Assembly: GCA_002396485.1 (NCBI GenBank)
Contig: DGXZ01000046.1
Location: 85,365 to 149,364 of the forward strand
Origin: Spartobacteria bacterium UBA5019
GTDB lineage: Bacteria; Verrucomicrobiota; Verrucomicrobiia; Chthoniobacterales; Terrimicrobiaceae
Reading direction: 5' to 3'
DNA length: 64,000 nt
Positions 6,716 through 15,460 of this stretch are shown here, piece by piece. The stretch's first letter is position 1; each line of letters opens with the position of its first letter. The notes under the pieces are model-generated. The model worked only from the letters and a program-made list of their open reading frames with translations, ran no database searches and was not told the DNA's origin. A program made the translations under genes and the position numbers.

Positions 6716-8602
6716 TCAGTTGGCCGTGGCCATTCCTGCAGGAATGACGTGGACCTTTGAGCTGAGGAGTTCGAGATCGGTGAAGGCTTTGATCGACTCG
6801 ATGGTTGTCTTGCGTGTGCCGTGTTCGCCAGGAAGTTCCAGGGTGGCTCCTTCGGCGGCGCCGAGGAGGGCCTGGCCGACGCCGGCTTTGTAGGAAACGA
6901 TGCCGAGGTCGGGGGCACTATCCCACGCTCCGAGGATGCTGAAGGTTTCCTTGGAGCCGTCCTCGTTTTTGACCGTGACGACGGTTCCGATGGAAACCGT
7001 GGCTGTTGATGGATTTTCGAAGTTTGTTCCGCGGGCGATGACTAGGTCGCGTTCCATCTCGGCGCGGCGGCGTTGGAGGACGCGCTGGTGCTCCTTGGCG
7101 GCCTTGAATCCTGCGTTTTCGCGGAGATCGCCCTGTTCCTTGGCGATGTTGATGTCGCGGAGGTTTTGCGGGATTTCCTTGGTGATGAGGTTGTCGAGTT
7201 CGGCTTTGCGTTTTTCAAGGCTGGACCAGGAGACGATGAGGTTATCGGCTTTCTCTTCTTCTTGATGTGCGCCGGTGATCATGCTCTGGGTATCCGGGTA
7301 GAGCTTGACGATGCGGGCCATGAGCGAGCGCTTGGAGAGGTCTTCAATCGCCGGAGTGAGCAGGAGTTTCCGCATGGAGTCGCGAACGACATCGCGGCTG
7401 GCTCCGATGAGGAGGTCGCCGATGAGGTCTCCGTCGTCAATGAGGAGGTCCTTGAGGCGCGAGGTGCGTTTTTCGGCGAGGAGGTCCGCCTCGAGGGCGC
7501 TGAAAACGGCAGCGAGAAGCTCGGCGTTGAAGAGGGCGGGGAAGCGTTTGTCGCGCTCTTTGCAGAGCCAGATGAGCATTTCAGAGGAAATCGAGCGTTC
7601 ACTGATCCATTTTTCCACGATGGCTTGGAATTGCTCCTTGCGTTTGTGTTTTTCAAACAGGCGGCAGATGTCTGAAATCAGTCGGGCGCCGGCGGTGGGT
7701 AGGAGGGCGATGGCTTTGTCGCCCCAGACTTCGCCGAATGCGGGTTCGAGGGCTTCGAGAACGCGTTTTTCCTTCGATCCGGGGATGGACTCCAGAATTT
7801 GTCCAAGTTTTCCAGGTTCGGAGGCGATGATATTGGCGATGGTGGGAGATTCGGCTCCAGCTTGGAGATTGGGGAATTTCTCAAGCAGGTCATCGCGGGC
7901 GATGAGAATCTCAATGGCCGATGTGGGATTGAGGCGGCGGGCGCGCAGGGCGGCCTCTTCGATGAGCGTGACAACGCTTTGGAGTTCATCCTGGCTGCCT
8001 GCGAGGTCGTCGAGGGATTTTGAAATCTCTTCGAGAGCAAGAACCTGATCGCGCGTGTGGCGTGCGGATCGGAATCCATCGAGGAGACGCGATCCCGAAT
8101 TCACCGGGGTTTCCAGCAGCACATAGGGATCGGTTTTTTTGGCTGGCATGCCAAATTGGCCGTCGGACTTCATTTTCTTCCGGGCGGCATCCCACCAGCG
8201 TTTGGTGGCGGCGGCGTCGAACACGCCGGGGCTTAGAGCGGACGAGATCTGGTCGCTTGTGGCTTTCCCGCCGAAGTCTGTGAGGATTTTTTTGATCAGC
8301 TCGGAAGAGTCGGATTTTGCGAGTTCGCGAATGCTGTCCGGATTGGTCTCACGCTGCGCGAGGATGTGGTCCTCGGGGATCGGCGTAAGGGTTTCAGCCG
8401 CATAGACGGCCTGCATGGGGTGGTTTTTCTTGGTCTTGAAATCAATCAGGACCTGGCCGGCGAGGAGGTTCCATTCCGCGACACGTCCGAAGCCCCAGCT
8501 CTTGTGGGTGCAGTAGGATCCGGGCGTGAGGCGGGCGAGCCTGTCGGCAGTTTTCTTATCGAGGGCGCCGCTCTCAACGGCTTGGGCGAGTTCATCTGTC
8601 AT
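6716..8602 (-). CDS. Long GreA/GreB-domain protein (transcription elongation factor-like)
   Basis: A protein of about 628 residues. The last ~160 residues form a GreA/GreB-like module: a coiled coil with the hallmark GDLRENAGFKAAKEHQ, followed by an FKBP-like C-terminal domain (VSIGTVVTVKN..., ALLGAAEGATLEL). Gre factors bind the RNA polymerase secondary channel and stimulate cleavage of backtracked RNA. The first ~450 residues are mainly helical and unassigned, with a short N-terminal beta segment (SWGFGRVAEWN). Chlamydial GreA is similarly long, so this is probably a PVC-type Gre. The ATG at 8602 is chosen; a GTG at 8617 is also possible. Confidence 0.75.
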   Translation of the reverse strand: MTDELAQAVESGALDKKTADRLARLTPGSYCTHKSWGFGRVAEWNLLAGQVLIDFKTKKNHPMQAVYAAETLTPIPEDHILAQRETNPDSIRELAKSDSSELIKKILTDFGGKATSDQISSALSPGVFDAAATKRWWDAARKKMKSDGQFGMPAKKTDPYVLLETPVNSGSRLLDGFRSARHTRDQVLALEEISKSLDDLAGSQDELQSVVTLIEEAALRARRLNPTSAIEILIARDDLLEKFPNLQAGAESPTIANIIASEPGKLGQILESIPGSKEKRVLEALEPAFGEVWGDKAIALLPTAGARLISDICRLFEKHKRKEQFQAIVEKWISERSISSEMLIWLCKERDKRFPALFNAELLAAVFSALEADLLAEKRTSRLKDLLIDDGDLIGDLLIGASRDVVRDSMRKLLLTPAIEDLSKRSLMARIVKLYPDTQSMITGAHQEEEKADNLIVSWSSLEKRKAELDNLITKEIPQNLRDINIAKEQGDLRENAGFKAAKEHQRVLQRRRAEMERDLVIARGTNFENPSTATVSIGTVVTVKNEDGSKETFSILGAWDSAPDLGIVSYKAGVGQALLGAAEGATLELPGEHGTRKTTIESIKAFTDLELLSSKVHVIPAGMATAN

Positions 8603-8718
8603 CCCCTCTGTTGTCACAGAAAACCCCCTATTGATGCAAGGGGAAGAAAAACGAGGCTTCCTGTGAACGGTGAAGTTTTCCCTTGCGGGTTCGGGCGGTC
8701 GCGGCAATGTCTGCGGCC

Positions 8719-9333
8719 ATGAGCAAAAATGAGGAACAGGTGTTGGTGGTGAAACGGGAATTTTTTGACGGCCTGGGAAGCTTTCAGGGCCTGTGTCGGA
8801 GGGTGGATGACTACCTGCCTGCCTTCATGAAAAAGGAGAACAACTTCTTCGTGCCTCGCGGCGAGGCGGAGGAGGATCCCTCGCTCAAGCAGATCATCCC
8901 TTACGCCGTATTCCGGCATGGTGGGCGCATCCTGCACTACACACGCGGTGCGAAATCCGGCGAGAAGCGACTGGTTGCAAAATCCTCGATCGGCATTGGC
9001 GGCCACGTGAATGACACAGATGAATGCCAGCACTTCGATCAAGCGACTTACCACAATGCCGTGAAGCGCGAGATCAGTGAGGAACTGCGACTCGGCGGCG
9101 ACTTCACCGAGCGGGCGGTTGCTTTGATCAACGACGACTCCAGCGAGGTTGGGCGCGTGCACCTGGGTATCGTGCATATCGTCGATTTGGAAAATGACAG
9201 CGTGAGTGCCGGAGAGAAGGCGATTGCCGAGTTGGGCTTTGCGACGCGTGCAGAGTTGCTGGCGCGGCGCGATGCTTTCGAAACCTGGTCGCAGATCGTG
9301 CTCGACGGGTTGGACGAACTGGATGTCTTTTAG
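8719..9333 (+). CDS. Nudix-like protein
   Basis: A 204-residue protein. Its centre has GIGGHVNDTDE... and then AVKREISEELRL, matching the second half of a Nudix box (REUXEEXGU-type), with a longer insertion than usual between the Gly and the Glu-rich helix. Related proteins in PVC bacteria are annotated as Nudix or phosphoesterase; the substrate is not known. The start is ATG at 8719; an ATG at 8707 is equally in frame. It is followed after 33 bp by kdsD on the same strand, so an operon is likely. Confidence 0.65.
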   Translation: MSKNEEQVLVVKREFFDGLGSFQGLCRRVDDYLPAFMKKENNFFVPRGEAEEDPSLKQIIPYAVFRHGGRILHYTRGAKSGEKRLVAKSSIGIGGHVNDTDECQHFDQATYHNAVKREISEELRLGGDFTERAVALINDDSSEVGRVHLGIVHIVDLENDSVSAGEKAIAELGFATRAELLARRDAFETWSQIVLDGLDELDVF

Positions 9334-9366
9334 CCTGCGCCCTTGCATGGCGGTGCGGGGTTTCGC

Positions 9367-10350
9367 ATGATTTCCAGCATGGATTATTTGAAGCTGGCGC
9401 GTCGTGTTTTTGAGGTCGAGCTTTCCGAGGTGGAAGCCACAGCGGCGCGCTTGGATGCCAAGTTTGTGGCCGCAGTTGATCTCATCAAAGCGGCAGTCGA
9501 GCGCCGGAACAAAGTCGTCGTCCTTGGCGTCGGAAAATCCGGGAACATCGGTGAAAAAATCGCGGCCACGCTCACCAGCACGGGCAGCACAGCGGTCGTC
9601 CTGAATTCGCTGAACGCCCTGCATGGCGACCTCGGCATCGTTGCCGACGGGGATGTCGTGCTGGCCCTGAGCTACAGCGGTGAGACGCAGGAGTTGCTGG
9701 CCGTTCTGCCCGCCATCGTTCGCTTCGGTTTGCCGATCATTGCAATCACTGGAGATAAAAACTCCTCCCTCGCCAAGGCCGCGCAGGTCGTGCTGGATGT
9801 TTCCGTGACGCAGGAGGCCTGTCCTTTGAACCTCGCTCCCACATCGAGCACGACGGCCATGCTGGTGCTCGGTGATGCGTTGGCGATGGTATTGCTTGAA
9901 AGCAGGGGGTTTCAAAAAGAGGATTTTGCAAGGTTCCATCCAGGAGGCAGCCTCGGGCGTTCCTTGCTGCTGCGGGTCAACCAAATCATGCGACCGGTCG
10001 TGGAGATGGCGGTCATCTCGCCGGAGACGCCGATTGTGGAGGCCATTCAGACCATGACATCCAAACGGGCTGGCGCTGCTGTGGTCATCCATCACGACGG
10101 CACGCTGGCCGGCATCTTCACCCATGGCGACTTCGCGAGGCATTTTCCCGACAACCCCGGCATCGGATCGGCTCCTGTGGGAGATTTCATGAGCTTGCGT
10201 CCGGTGACGGTGGATGGCGACAAGCTCGCTGCCGAGGCGCTTCAAATTTTGGAGCGCCACCGCATCGATGATCTCGTGGTGGTCGATGAACGGCGGCATC
10301 CGATCGGCGTCGTCGATTCGCAAGACCTCACGCGTCTCAAGATCCTTTGA
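9367..10350 (+). CDS. kdsD: Arabinose-5-phosphate isomerase (KdsD/GutQ family)
   Basis: About 327 residues. An N-terminal SIS sugar-isomerase domain (GVGKSGNIGEKIAATLTSTG, HGDLGIV, LSYSGET) is followed by two CBS domains (about 210-327). It interconverts ribulose 5-phosphate and arabinose 5-phosphate, the first step towards Kdo of lipopolysaccharide, so the cell should have an LPS outer membrane. The HGDLG histidine and FHPGGSLGR segment are conserved. The ATG at 9367 is used; 9379 also fits. The stop overlaps the TTG start of the next gene by 4 bp. Confidence 0.9.
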   Translation: MISSMDYLKLARRVFEVELSEVEATAARLDAKFVAAVDLIKAAVERRNKVVVLGVGKSGNIGEKIAATLTSTGSTAVVLNSLNALHGDLGIVADGDVVLALSYSGETQELLAVLPAIVRFGLPIIAITGDKNSSLAKAAQVVLDVSVTQEACPLNLAPTSSTTAMLVLGDALAMVLLESRGFQKEDFARFHPGGSLGRSLLLRVNQIMRPVVEMAVISPETPIVEAIQTMTSKRAGAAVVIHHDGTLAGIFTHGDFARHFPDNPGIGSAPVGDFMSLRPVTVDGDKLAAEALQILERHRIDDLVVVDERRHPIGVVDSQDLTRLKIL

Positions 10351-10919
10351 TCCTGGCCTTCCACAAACCCTATGGCGTGCTCTCGCAGTTCACGCCGGAT
10401 GGCAGCGCCAACCGTCCGCTGGCGGAGTTTGGATTTCCGAAAGGGGTTTATCCCATTGGGCGTCTGGATGCGGACTCCGAGGGCCTGTTGTTGCTCTCGG
10501 ACGAGGCGCGTTGGAATTTGCGCTTGCTCTCGCCCGCCAATCATGTGGAAAAAACCTACCATGTGCTCGTCGAGCGCTTGCCTGACGAATCGGCTTTGCG
10601 CCAACTGCGCGATGGCGTCGTTCTTGATGGCAAGGCCACGCTGCCGGCAGGTGCGCGGTTTTTGGATCCCCAGCCGGAATTTCCGCCGCGCGATCCCCCG
10701 GTTCGCTTTCGCAAAAATGTGCAGGATTTTTGGATCGAGCTGCGCCTGCGCGAGGGGCGGAATAGGCAGGTGCGGCGCATGACGGCTGCGGTGGGGCATC
10801 CCACGCTGCGGTTGATCCGCGTGGCGATCGGCGGAGTTCGCCTCGGAAGCTTGGCTTGCGGAAGTTGGCGCGAGTTGACTTCTGAGGAACTTCATAGGCT
10901 TGCGGCCAACGGATTGTGA
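10347..10919 (+). CDS. rRNA pseudouridine synthase, RsuA/RluE type
   Basis: 190 residues of the RsuA family, without an N-terminal S4 domain. The catalytic motif GRLDADSEGLLLLS places the Asp at residue 41, and the C-terminal EGRNRQVRRM signature is present. The short, S4-less form matches RluE, which modifies 23S rRNA, but the exact uridine cannot be read. It starts at TTG inside the kdsD stop (TTGA overlap), so it is translationally coupled to kdsD. Confidence 0.85.
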   Translation: MILAFHKPYGVLSQFTPDGSANRPLAEFGFPKGVYPIGRLDADSEGLLLLSDEARWNLRLLSPANHVEKTYHVLVERLPDESALRQLRDGVVLDGKATLPAGARFLDPQPEFPPRDPPVRFRKNVQDFWIELRLREGRNRQVRRMTAAVGHPTLRLIRVAIGGVRLGSLACGSWRELTSEELHRLAANGL

Positions 10920-11419
10920 ATGATCAAACGACGCTCAGCGCGAGGTCCCGGAGATCGCGTGCGCTCTCCCCGGGGACCAAATTCAGACACCCTGACCCGC
11001 TGGGACATCCAAGCAGCACGGGCTCATTTGTTTTCCTAGCGGATCAGGATGTCTGTCGCGGAAACCTAGTAATCGAAAAATGGGGGGTAATGTCGGAATC
11101 CATGGCACGGGCGATACAGTCGGGGAGTTCGCCGAGTTCCAGAGGCTTGGTGAAGATGGTGACATAGCCGGTTTCTTTGGCCTTTTTTGCACGAAGTTCA
11201 GACATCTTGCTGTCACCCACAAAAAATGGTGGAGAGAGGGAAAAGATGACCCGATCCGAGCGGGAAATCAGTGTCAACACGGGCGAGACGGCCATGCCCC
11301 CTTGGCTTTTGCGTCTCACACGCTTTTTTTCCAACTCAGGATTTCTGAAGGTGGCGGTTTTTGGCCCACCATTGGAACGCCTTACAAGGCGGGGTTCATC
11401 CGGACAGACTGATAAAAAT
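10920..11419. other. 500-bp gap, mostly without a supportable gene
   Basis: Between the convergent pseudouridine synthase and cheY-like genes. The only coding-like signal is the minus-strand receiver-like remnant annotated at 11044-11334. The rest shows no gene, tRNA, strong hairpin or repeat copy that I can support. Confidence 0.5.
11044..11334 (-). pseudogene. Possible remnant of a response-regulator receiver domain
   Basis: The frame ends in a segment like the last third of a receiver domain: FVGDSKMSELRAKKAKETG, then YVTIFTKPLELGELPDCIAR. The TKP motif sits where the conserved receiver Lys-Pro lies, and the final helix has a typical ELxxxIARAM shape. The phosphoacceptor part is missing and the first ~35 residues look random. 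It lies next to an intact cheY-like gene on the same strand, so it may be a decayed paralogue. It could also be a chance frame. Confidence 0.3.
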
Positions 11420-11821
11420 TCAGTGCGCCCTTGCTGTAGCGGCTTTCTGCTTGAGCGTGACTATGCGGGAGACGCGCTCAATGACATTCGCCTCGGTGAA
11501 AGGCTTTACGATATAGTCGCGGACGCCCATTTTAACGATTTTGAGCACATTCTCCTTGCCCGTCTCGGCGGTGAGCATGATCACGGGAATATCCTTCAGC
11601 GAGGGATCGGCCTTGAGTTTTCCAAGGCACTCCACGCCATCCATGACGGGCATGGTGATATCGAGCAGGATGACATCTGGCATTTCCTTGGCAGCGACAT
11701 CGAGTCCCTCGGCCCCGTTGTTGGCGAAGACCATCTGCACATCATAATCCGCAAAAGATTTTTTGATAAGAGCTTGAATCATTCTACTGTCGTCGACGCT
11801 GAGAATTTTAGGCGAGCTCAT
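11420..11821 (-). CDS. CheY-like single-domain response regulator
   Basis: 133 residues, essentially one receiver domain. The acidic pocket D10/D11, phosphoacceptor D54, switch T84 and K106 (VKPF) are all present. There is no output domain, so it acts by protein-protein contact after phosphorylation. The CheX-like gene lies 12 bp upstream on the same strand; CheX proteins dephosphorylate CheY, so the two probably work as a pair. No chemoreceptor or CheA is seen in the window, so chemotaxis is not proven. Pilus or other surface behaviours are alternatives. Confidence 0.9.
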   Translation of the reverse strand: MSSPKILSVDDSRMIQALIKKSFADYDVQMVFANNGAEGLDVAAKEMPDVILLDITMPVMDGVECLGKLKADPSLKDIPVIMLTAETGKENVLKIVKMGVRDYIVKPFTEANVIERVSRIVTLKQKAATARAH

Positions 11822-11833
11822 TTGATGTATTTT

Positions 11834-12328
11834 TTAATTTTCCAATGAGGCAAAGACCAGAACACGCAGCGAATCGGATGATCCCTCGATGGCGTAGTGG
11901 TTAGCGACGCAGATGGTGGCATTCTTGGCGGAAACCGTGATTTCGTCGCCCCTCATCACGCTCGGAATGCTGAGGGCGCAGTTGTAACCCATGTCGCAGA
12001 GGGTCGATTTGAGGTTGCCTGCGATCATATTTGTCAATTCCGCAACGACATCCGAGATGTCTTGATCGCCTGCGCTTCCACCGAGAATTTTCTCCGCAAC
12101 ATGTTTGCTCAGTGATTCGGAATAGGCGGTGTAAACAATGCCATTGGCTCTGCCGCTCAGGCTGATAGACCCTGTGACGCCTTGTAGTATTGATGGTTGG
12201 GGATAGTTTTCGATCCCCTGAGCCGGCGTGGCAGTGAGTCCGACCATCGTCTGGATGACTTCTGGCACGTATCTATTGATCGTTTCTATGATGAGGGAAT
12301 CGCCGAGTTTTTCAGGTCTTGGCATCAT
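11834..12328 (-). CDS. CheX/CheC-like CheY-P phosphatase
   Basis: 164 residues with the CheC/CheX/FliY fold signature DVVAELTNMIAGNLK, which contains the E97-x-x-N100 catalytic pair used to hydrolyse CheY-phosphate. Length matches CheX-type proteins with a single motif. Two ATGs (12328, 12325) are adjacent; the first is used. The upstream sequence is AT-rich without a clear ribosome site. It is followed by the receiver gene after 12 bp. Confidence 0.8.
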   Translation of the reverse strand: MMPRPEKLGDSLIIETINRYVPEVIQTMVGLTATPAQGIENYPQPSILQGVTGSISLSGRANGIVYTAYSESLSKHVAEKILGGSAGDQDISDVVAELTNMIAGNLKSTLCDMGYNCALSIPSVMRGDEITVSAKNATICVANHYAIEGSSDSLRVLVFASLEN

Positions 12329-12409
12329 AGAATCTTTAACATTAAAAAATTAAAACAGAGATTCCGACAAGGGTCAAGTTGCGCGAGCCATACCTTTGTC
12401 ATTGAGCAG

Positions 12410-14056
12410 CTATTTTGCGCTTTCGAGTTCCAGAGTGATGGTGGGGCGGTCGCAGACTTCGGTCGGGCCGAAATATTGAATTGGGCCGGGGAATGCGTAT
12501 TGGGTTTCCTTTGCCCAGGAGGCGCGGTGTTTTTCGAATTCCTTGAAGGCTGGGCCGTCGAGTTCGACGAGGGCTTTTTTGATGACGGGTACCATTTTGC
12601 CGTGGCGGCGTTCCATGTTCATCATTTGGGCCATCGGAATGCCGCCGGCTTGCCAGTCGGCGGCGGGTTTTGTGAGGCCGCGAACGGAGCAGATGTAGCC
12701 TGTGAGTCCCTCGCGGAGGAGGAGTGCGGCGGTGAAGCCGAGCGTGTAGGTGTAGTCGGCATCGAAGTTCGATGGCACGGCGCAACGGCCCTCGTAGCCG
12801 AAATAGTGCGGCTGGGGCGAGAAGCTGGCTTTATAGGTGCCGGCGGCTTTCATTTCCTTCAGGCGTGCTTCGACGAGGTCGATGAGGAGGCGCTGGGTGT
12901 CGATGCGGGCGACTTGCACATTACCGTGGGGATCGCGGTCGAGGATGAGTTGGTTCGCGATATCATCGGGCAGGCTGCGATAGAGCGAGGCTGCGGCTGC
13001 AGTGAGCTTGGCGGCGACGAATTCGCGCTTTTGCGGGAGTGATTCCAGGGCGTTGAAGGCGTCGCCATGGTGGGCAAGGGCTTCGTTGAGTTCGCCAATG
13101 AGCGCGCCCATTTCGGGAACGAATTCGATGAGGCCCTCGGGAATGAGCACGGTGCCGAATTTTTCGCCGTTCGTCGCACGGTGGGCAACGGTATCGGCGA
13201 TCTGGTTGACGATCTGCTTGAGCGTCAGCCCGCGCTCAGCGACTTCCTCGGAGATGAGTGTGATATTCGGATGCGTCTGCAGCGCGCACTCCAGCGCGAT
13301 GTGCGAGGCCGAGCGCCCCATGAGCTTGATGAAGTGCCAGTATTTGCGGGCTGAGATGGCGTCGCGTTGGATGTTTCCGATGAGGTCGGAGTAAACCTTG
13401 CTGGCCGTGTCGAACCCGAAGCTTGTCTCGATGTGCTCGCCGCGCAGGTCGCCATCAATCGTCTTCGGAACGCCGACCACACAGAGCGGGGCATTGTTCG
13501 CCTTTGCAAATTCGGCGAGCTTCGAGGCATTCGAGTTCGAGTCGTCACCGCCGATGACCACCAGCGCGGTGAGATCGCGGGATTTTGCGGTTTCGAGGGC
13601 TTTGAGAAAATCCTCGTGCGACTCGAGTTTGGTGCGGCCCGAACCGATGATGTCGAACCCGCCGGTGTTGCGGTAGCTCCCGAGGAGTTGCGCGTCGATG
13701 ACGATGCCTTTGTTCGTAAGAAGGCCGTCCGGGCCGTTCAGGAAGCCGATGAGCGAGCTTTCGGGATGGATGCTCTTGATGGCGTCGAAGAGTCCGGCGA
13801 TGACATTGTGTCCACCAGGGGCTGGGCCGCCGGAAAGGATCACTCCAACGCGGATCGGCGAGGCTGTGGCTGGTGCGGAGCCTTTTTCAAAGGTCACTGC
13901 GGGAAGGTCGAAGGTGTTTGGAAAGAGGGCGCGGATTTCGCTGTCGCTGGATTTCGGCAACGGAGTCTGCTTCGCAGTGGATGCCGCGCTGAGCGAGGCT
14001 GGGAGCTTGGGACGATATGCCGAACGGGCTTGGGCGAGTGCTGTTTGCTGGATCAT
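12410..14056 (-). CDS. pfp: PPi-dependent phosphofructokinase, long type
   Basis: About 548 residues, the long class of diphosphate-fructose-6-phosphate 1-phosphotransferase. It runs glycolysis or gluconeogenesis reversibly with PPi instead of ATP. Key signatures are ILSGGPAPGGHNV, GGDDSN at 169-174 (Asp at the position that decides PPi use), PKTIDGD at 197-203 and LMGRSASH. The ATG at 14056 is chosen (MIQQTALAQARS); the frame extends to 14107 without family support. It follows the GH75-like lipoprotein gene after 60 bp. The window also holds an ATP-signature enzyme at 3251. Confidence 0.9.
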   Translation of the reverse strand: MIQQTALAQARSAYRPKLPASLSAASTAKQTPLPKSSDSEIRALFPNTFDLPAVTFEKGSAPATASPIRVGVILSGGPAPGGHNVIAGLFDAIKSIHPESSLIGFLNGPDGLLTNKGIVIDAQLLGSYRNTGGFDIIGSGRTKLESHEDFLKALETAKSRDLTALVVIGGDDSNSNASKLAEFAKANNAPLCVVGVPKTIDGDLRGEHIETSFGFDTASKVYSDLIGNIQRDAISARKYWHFIKLMGRSASHIALECALQTHPNITLISEEVAERGLTLKQIVNQIADTVAHRATNGEKFGTVLIPEGLIEFVPEMGALIGELNEALAHHGDAFNALESLPQKREFVAAKLTAAAASLYRSLPDDIANQLILDRDPHGNVQVARIDTQRLLIDLVEARLKEMKAAGTYKASFSPQPHYFGYEGRCAVPSNFDADYTYTLGFTAALLLREGLTGYICSVRGLTKPAADWQAGGIPMAQMMNMERRHGKMVPVIKKALVELDGPAFKEFEKHRASWAKETQYAFPGPIQYFGPTEVCDRPTITLELESAK

Positions 14057-14116
14057 GGAATGCGATAAAGGAAGGCGCTTTTTTAGCCTTCCCGAAAACG
14101 AACGCAAGCGCGGCCT

Positions 14117-15457
14117 TTACTCGGAAGCAGGCGGAGTATCCTGCGGTGGCGGAGTGCTGGCTGGATCGGGTGGTGGGGCTGCACTGGGAGCCGGGCTGGG
14201 GGAAGGTGTTGGAGTCGGCCACGGAGGCACAAGATTTGGCCACTCGTGCAGTGGCACGGTGAGGCCGCCGAGTTCCTCAGCGAGTTGGGTGCATTTTTCC
14301 CGCCATTTTGCGAGATCAGGCGGGCCGGGGGAGGCATGGGCCGAACCAGGGAAGACGAGGTAGGTCACATTCAGGTCGCTGGCGGCCCGAATGATTTGGG
14401 AGGAGCGCTGGCTGAGTTCGCGGCAGAGCAGCAGCGAGGCCTCGCCGACTTTGTGTGAGGGGCCGGAATCGCCCAGAATGGCGGGATACGCGCGCCCCTC
14501 GTGGATCACGATGGCGTAGTCCCCGATTTTCGGCACGAAGGGGCCGGTATGGTCGCGCATGATGAATCCCGGCAGGACGATGAAGGGGTCCACCGAGGAG
14601 ACCAGAAAGCTCCATTTCTTGAGGTCATGGATGCGGCGGGTGGCGAGGTCGATGCCTTCGTTGATCTGGGTCACTCGCGCCGTCTTGAGGTCGGGCTTGA
14701 GTTTTTCGGCTTTGAAATCGGCGAGTCGCTTTTCCTCGATCGCCAGAGTGGGATTTGCGCGCTCGGTCTGTTTTGGCCAGCGGTAACTCGTCTGGGGTAG
14801 AAAGAAAACAGAAGACGAATCGACCTGGACATTGCGGTCTCCATCCGAGCCGTCGGTGTTCACATCCATGTCCGCGATGACGAGCAGAGCGCGGCGCGAT
14901 GTGGCGGGGTTCTCGAGTTCGAGCATCGTCTCGCAGTCGTAGAAATTGTGCCGAGTCAGCACGGCGTCGAGATTGGCGAGTTTGCGGCTCAGGTCGTTTG
15001 TTTTGAGTTCGTAGATTTTTTCGAAAAACGGAGACACCGAAGCGCTGGTCAGCAGGACGGGAAGGTCTTTGAAAACGCCGGGCAGCGAGGGATCGCTCGA
15101 TGAGATATCCTCCAGCGTCATGGCGGGGCGAGGCAGGCGGGCGCGGAGGGTCAGCTCGATTGTATAAGCGTCCGGGTCAACGCGGTCTTGGGATGCCAAC
15201 TCCAGCGAGGGGGCTGCCACGGCGGCGGACTCCAGTGATATGCCGCTGAAAAGAGTGGCAGTCGGAAGTGGCTTGCGAACCAGCGCTGGAATTGGCTTGG
15301 GCGTCGGAACCGGTGTGGGCGTGGGGGAAGGCGTCGGTGGCGGGGGAGGAGGTGGCGGCGGAGGTTTCGGGCAGGCGGTGAGGCTGAACGCGGCGAAGCA
15401 CACCCCGAGAGCTGCAAATGCCGTGCGCCATCTGCCTGCTGTCGCACCCGTTTTCAT
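14117..15457 (-). CDS. Proline-rich lipoprotein with GH75 chitosanase-like domain
   Basis: 446 residues. A signal peptide ends in the lipobox LTAC (C29). A run of ten Pro and a TPSPTPTPVPTP linker follow, and a second Pro-rich tail closes the protein. The central part resembles GH75: IADMDVNTDGSDGD, then DPFIVLPG, GDYAIVIHEGRAYPAILGDSGP and KVGEASL. The D and E of GDSGPSHKVGE are nine residues apart, the spacing of the catalytic pair in fungal GH75 chitosanase. A polysaccharide-cleaving role at the outer membrane is inferred. It starts 3 bp after the transporter-hotdog gene. Confidence 0.65.
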   Translation of the reverse strand: MKTGATAGRWRTAFAALGVCFAAFSLTACPKPPPPPPPPPPTPSPTPTPVPTPKPIPALVRKPLPTATLFSGISLESAAVAAPSLELASQDRVDPDAYTIELTLRARLPRPAMTLEDISSSDPSLPGVFKDLPVLLTSASVSPFFEKIYELKTNDLSRKLANLDAVLTRHNFYDCETMLELENPATSRRALLVIADMDVNTDGSDGDRNVQVDSSSVFFLPQTSYRWPKQTERANPTLAIEEKRLADFKAEKLKPDLKTARVTQINEGIDLATRRIHDLKKWSFLVSSVDPFIVLPGFIMRDHTGPFVPKIGDYAIVIHEGRAYPAILGDSGPSHKVGEASLLLCRELSQRSSQIIRAASDLNVTYLVFPGSAHASPGPPDLAKWREKCTQLAEELGGLTVPLHEWPNLVPPWPTPTPSPSPAPSAAPPPDPASTPPPQDTPPASE

Positions 15458-15460
15458 TTG

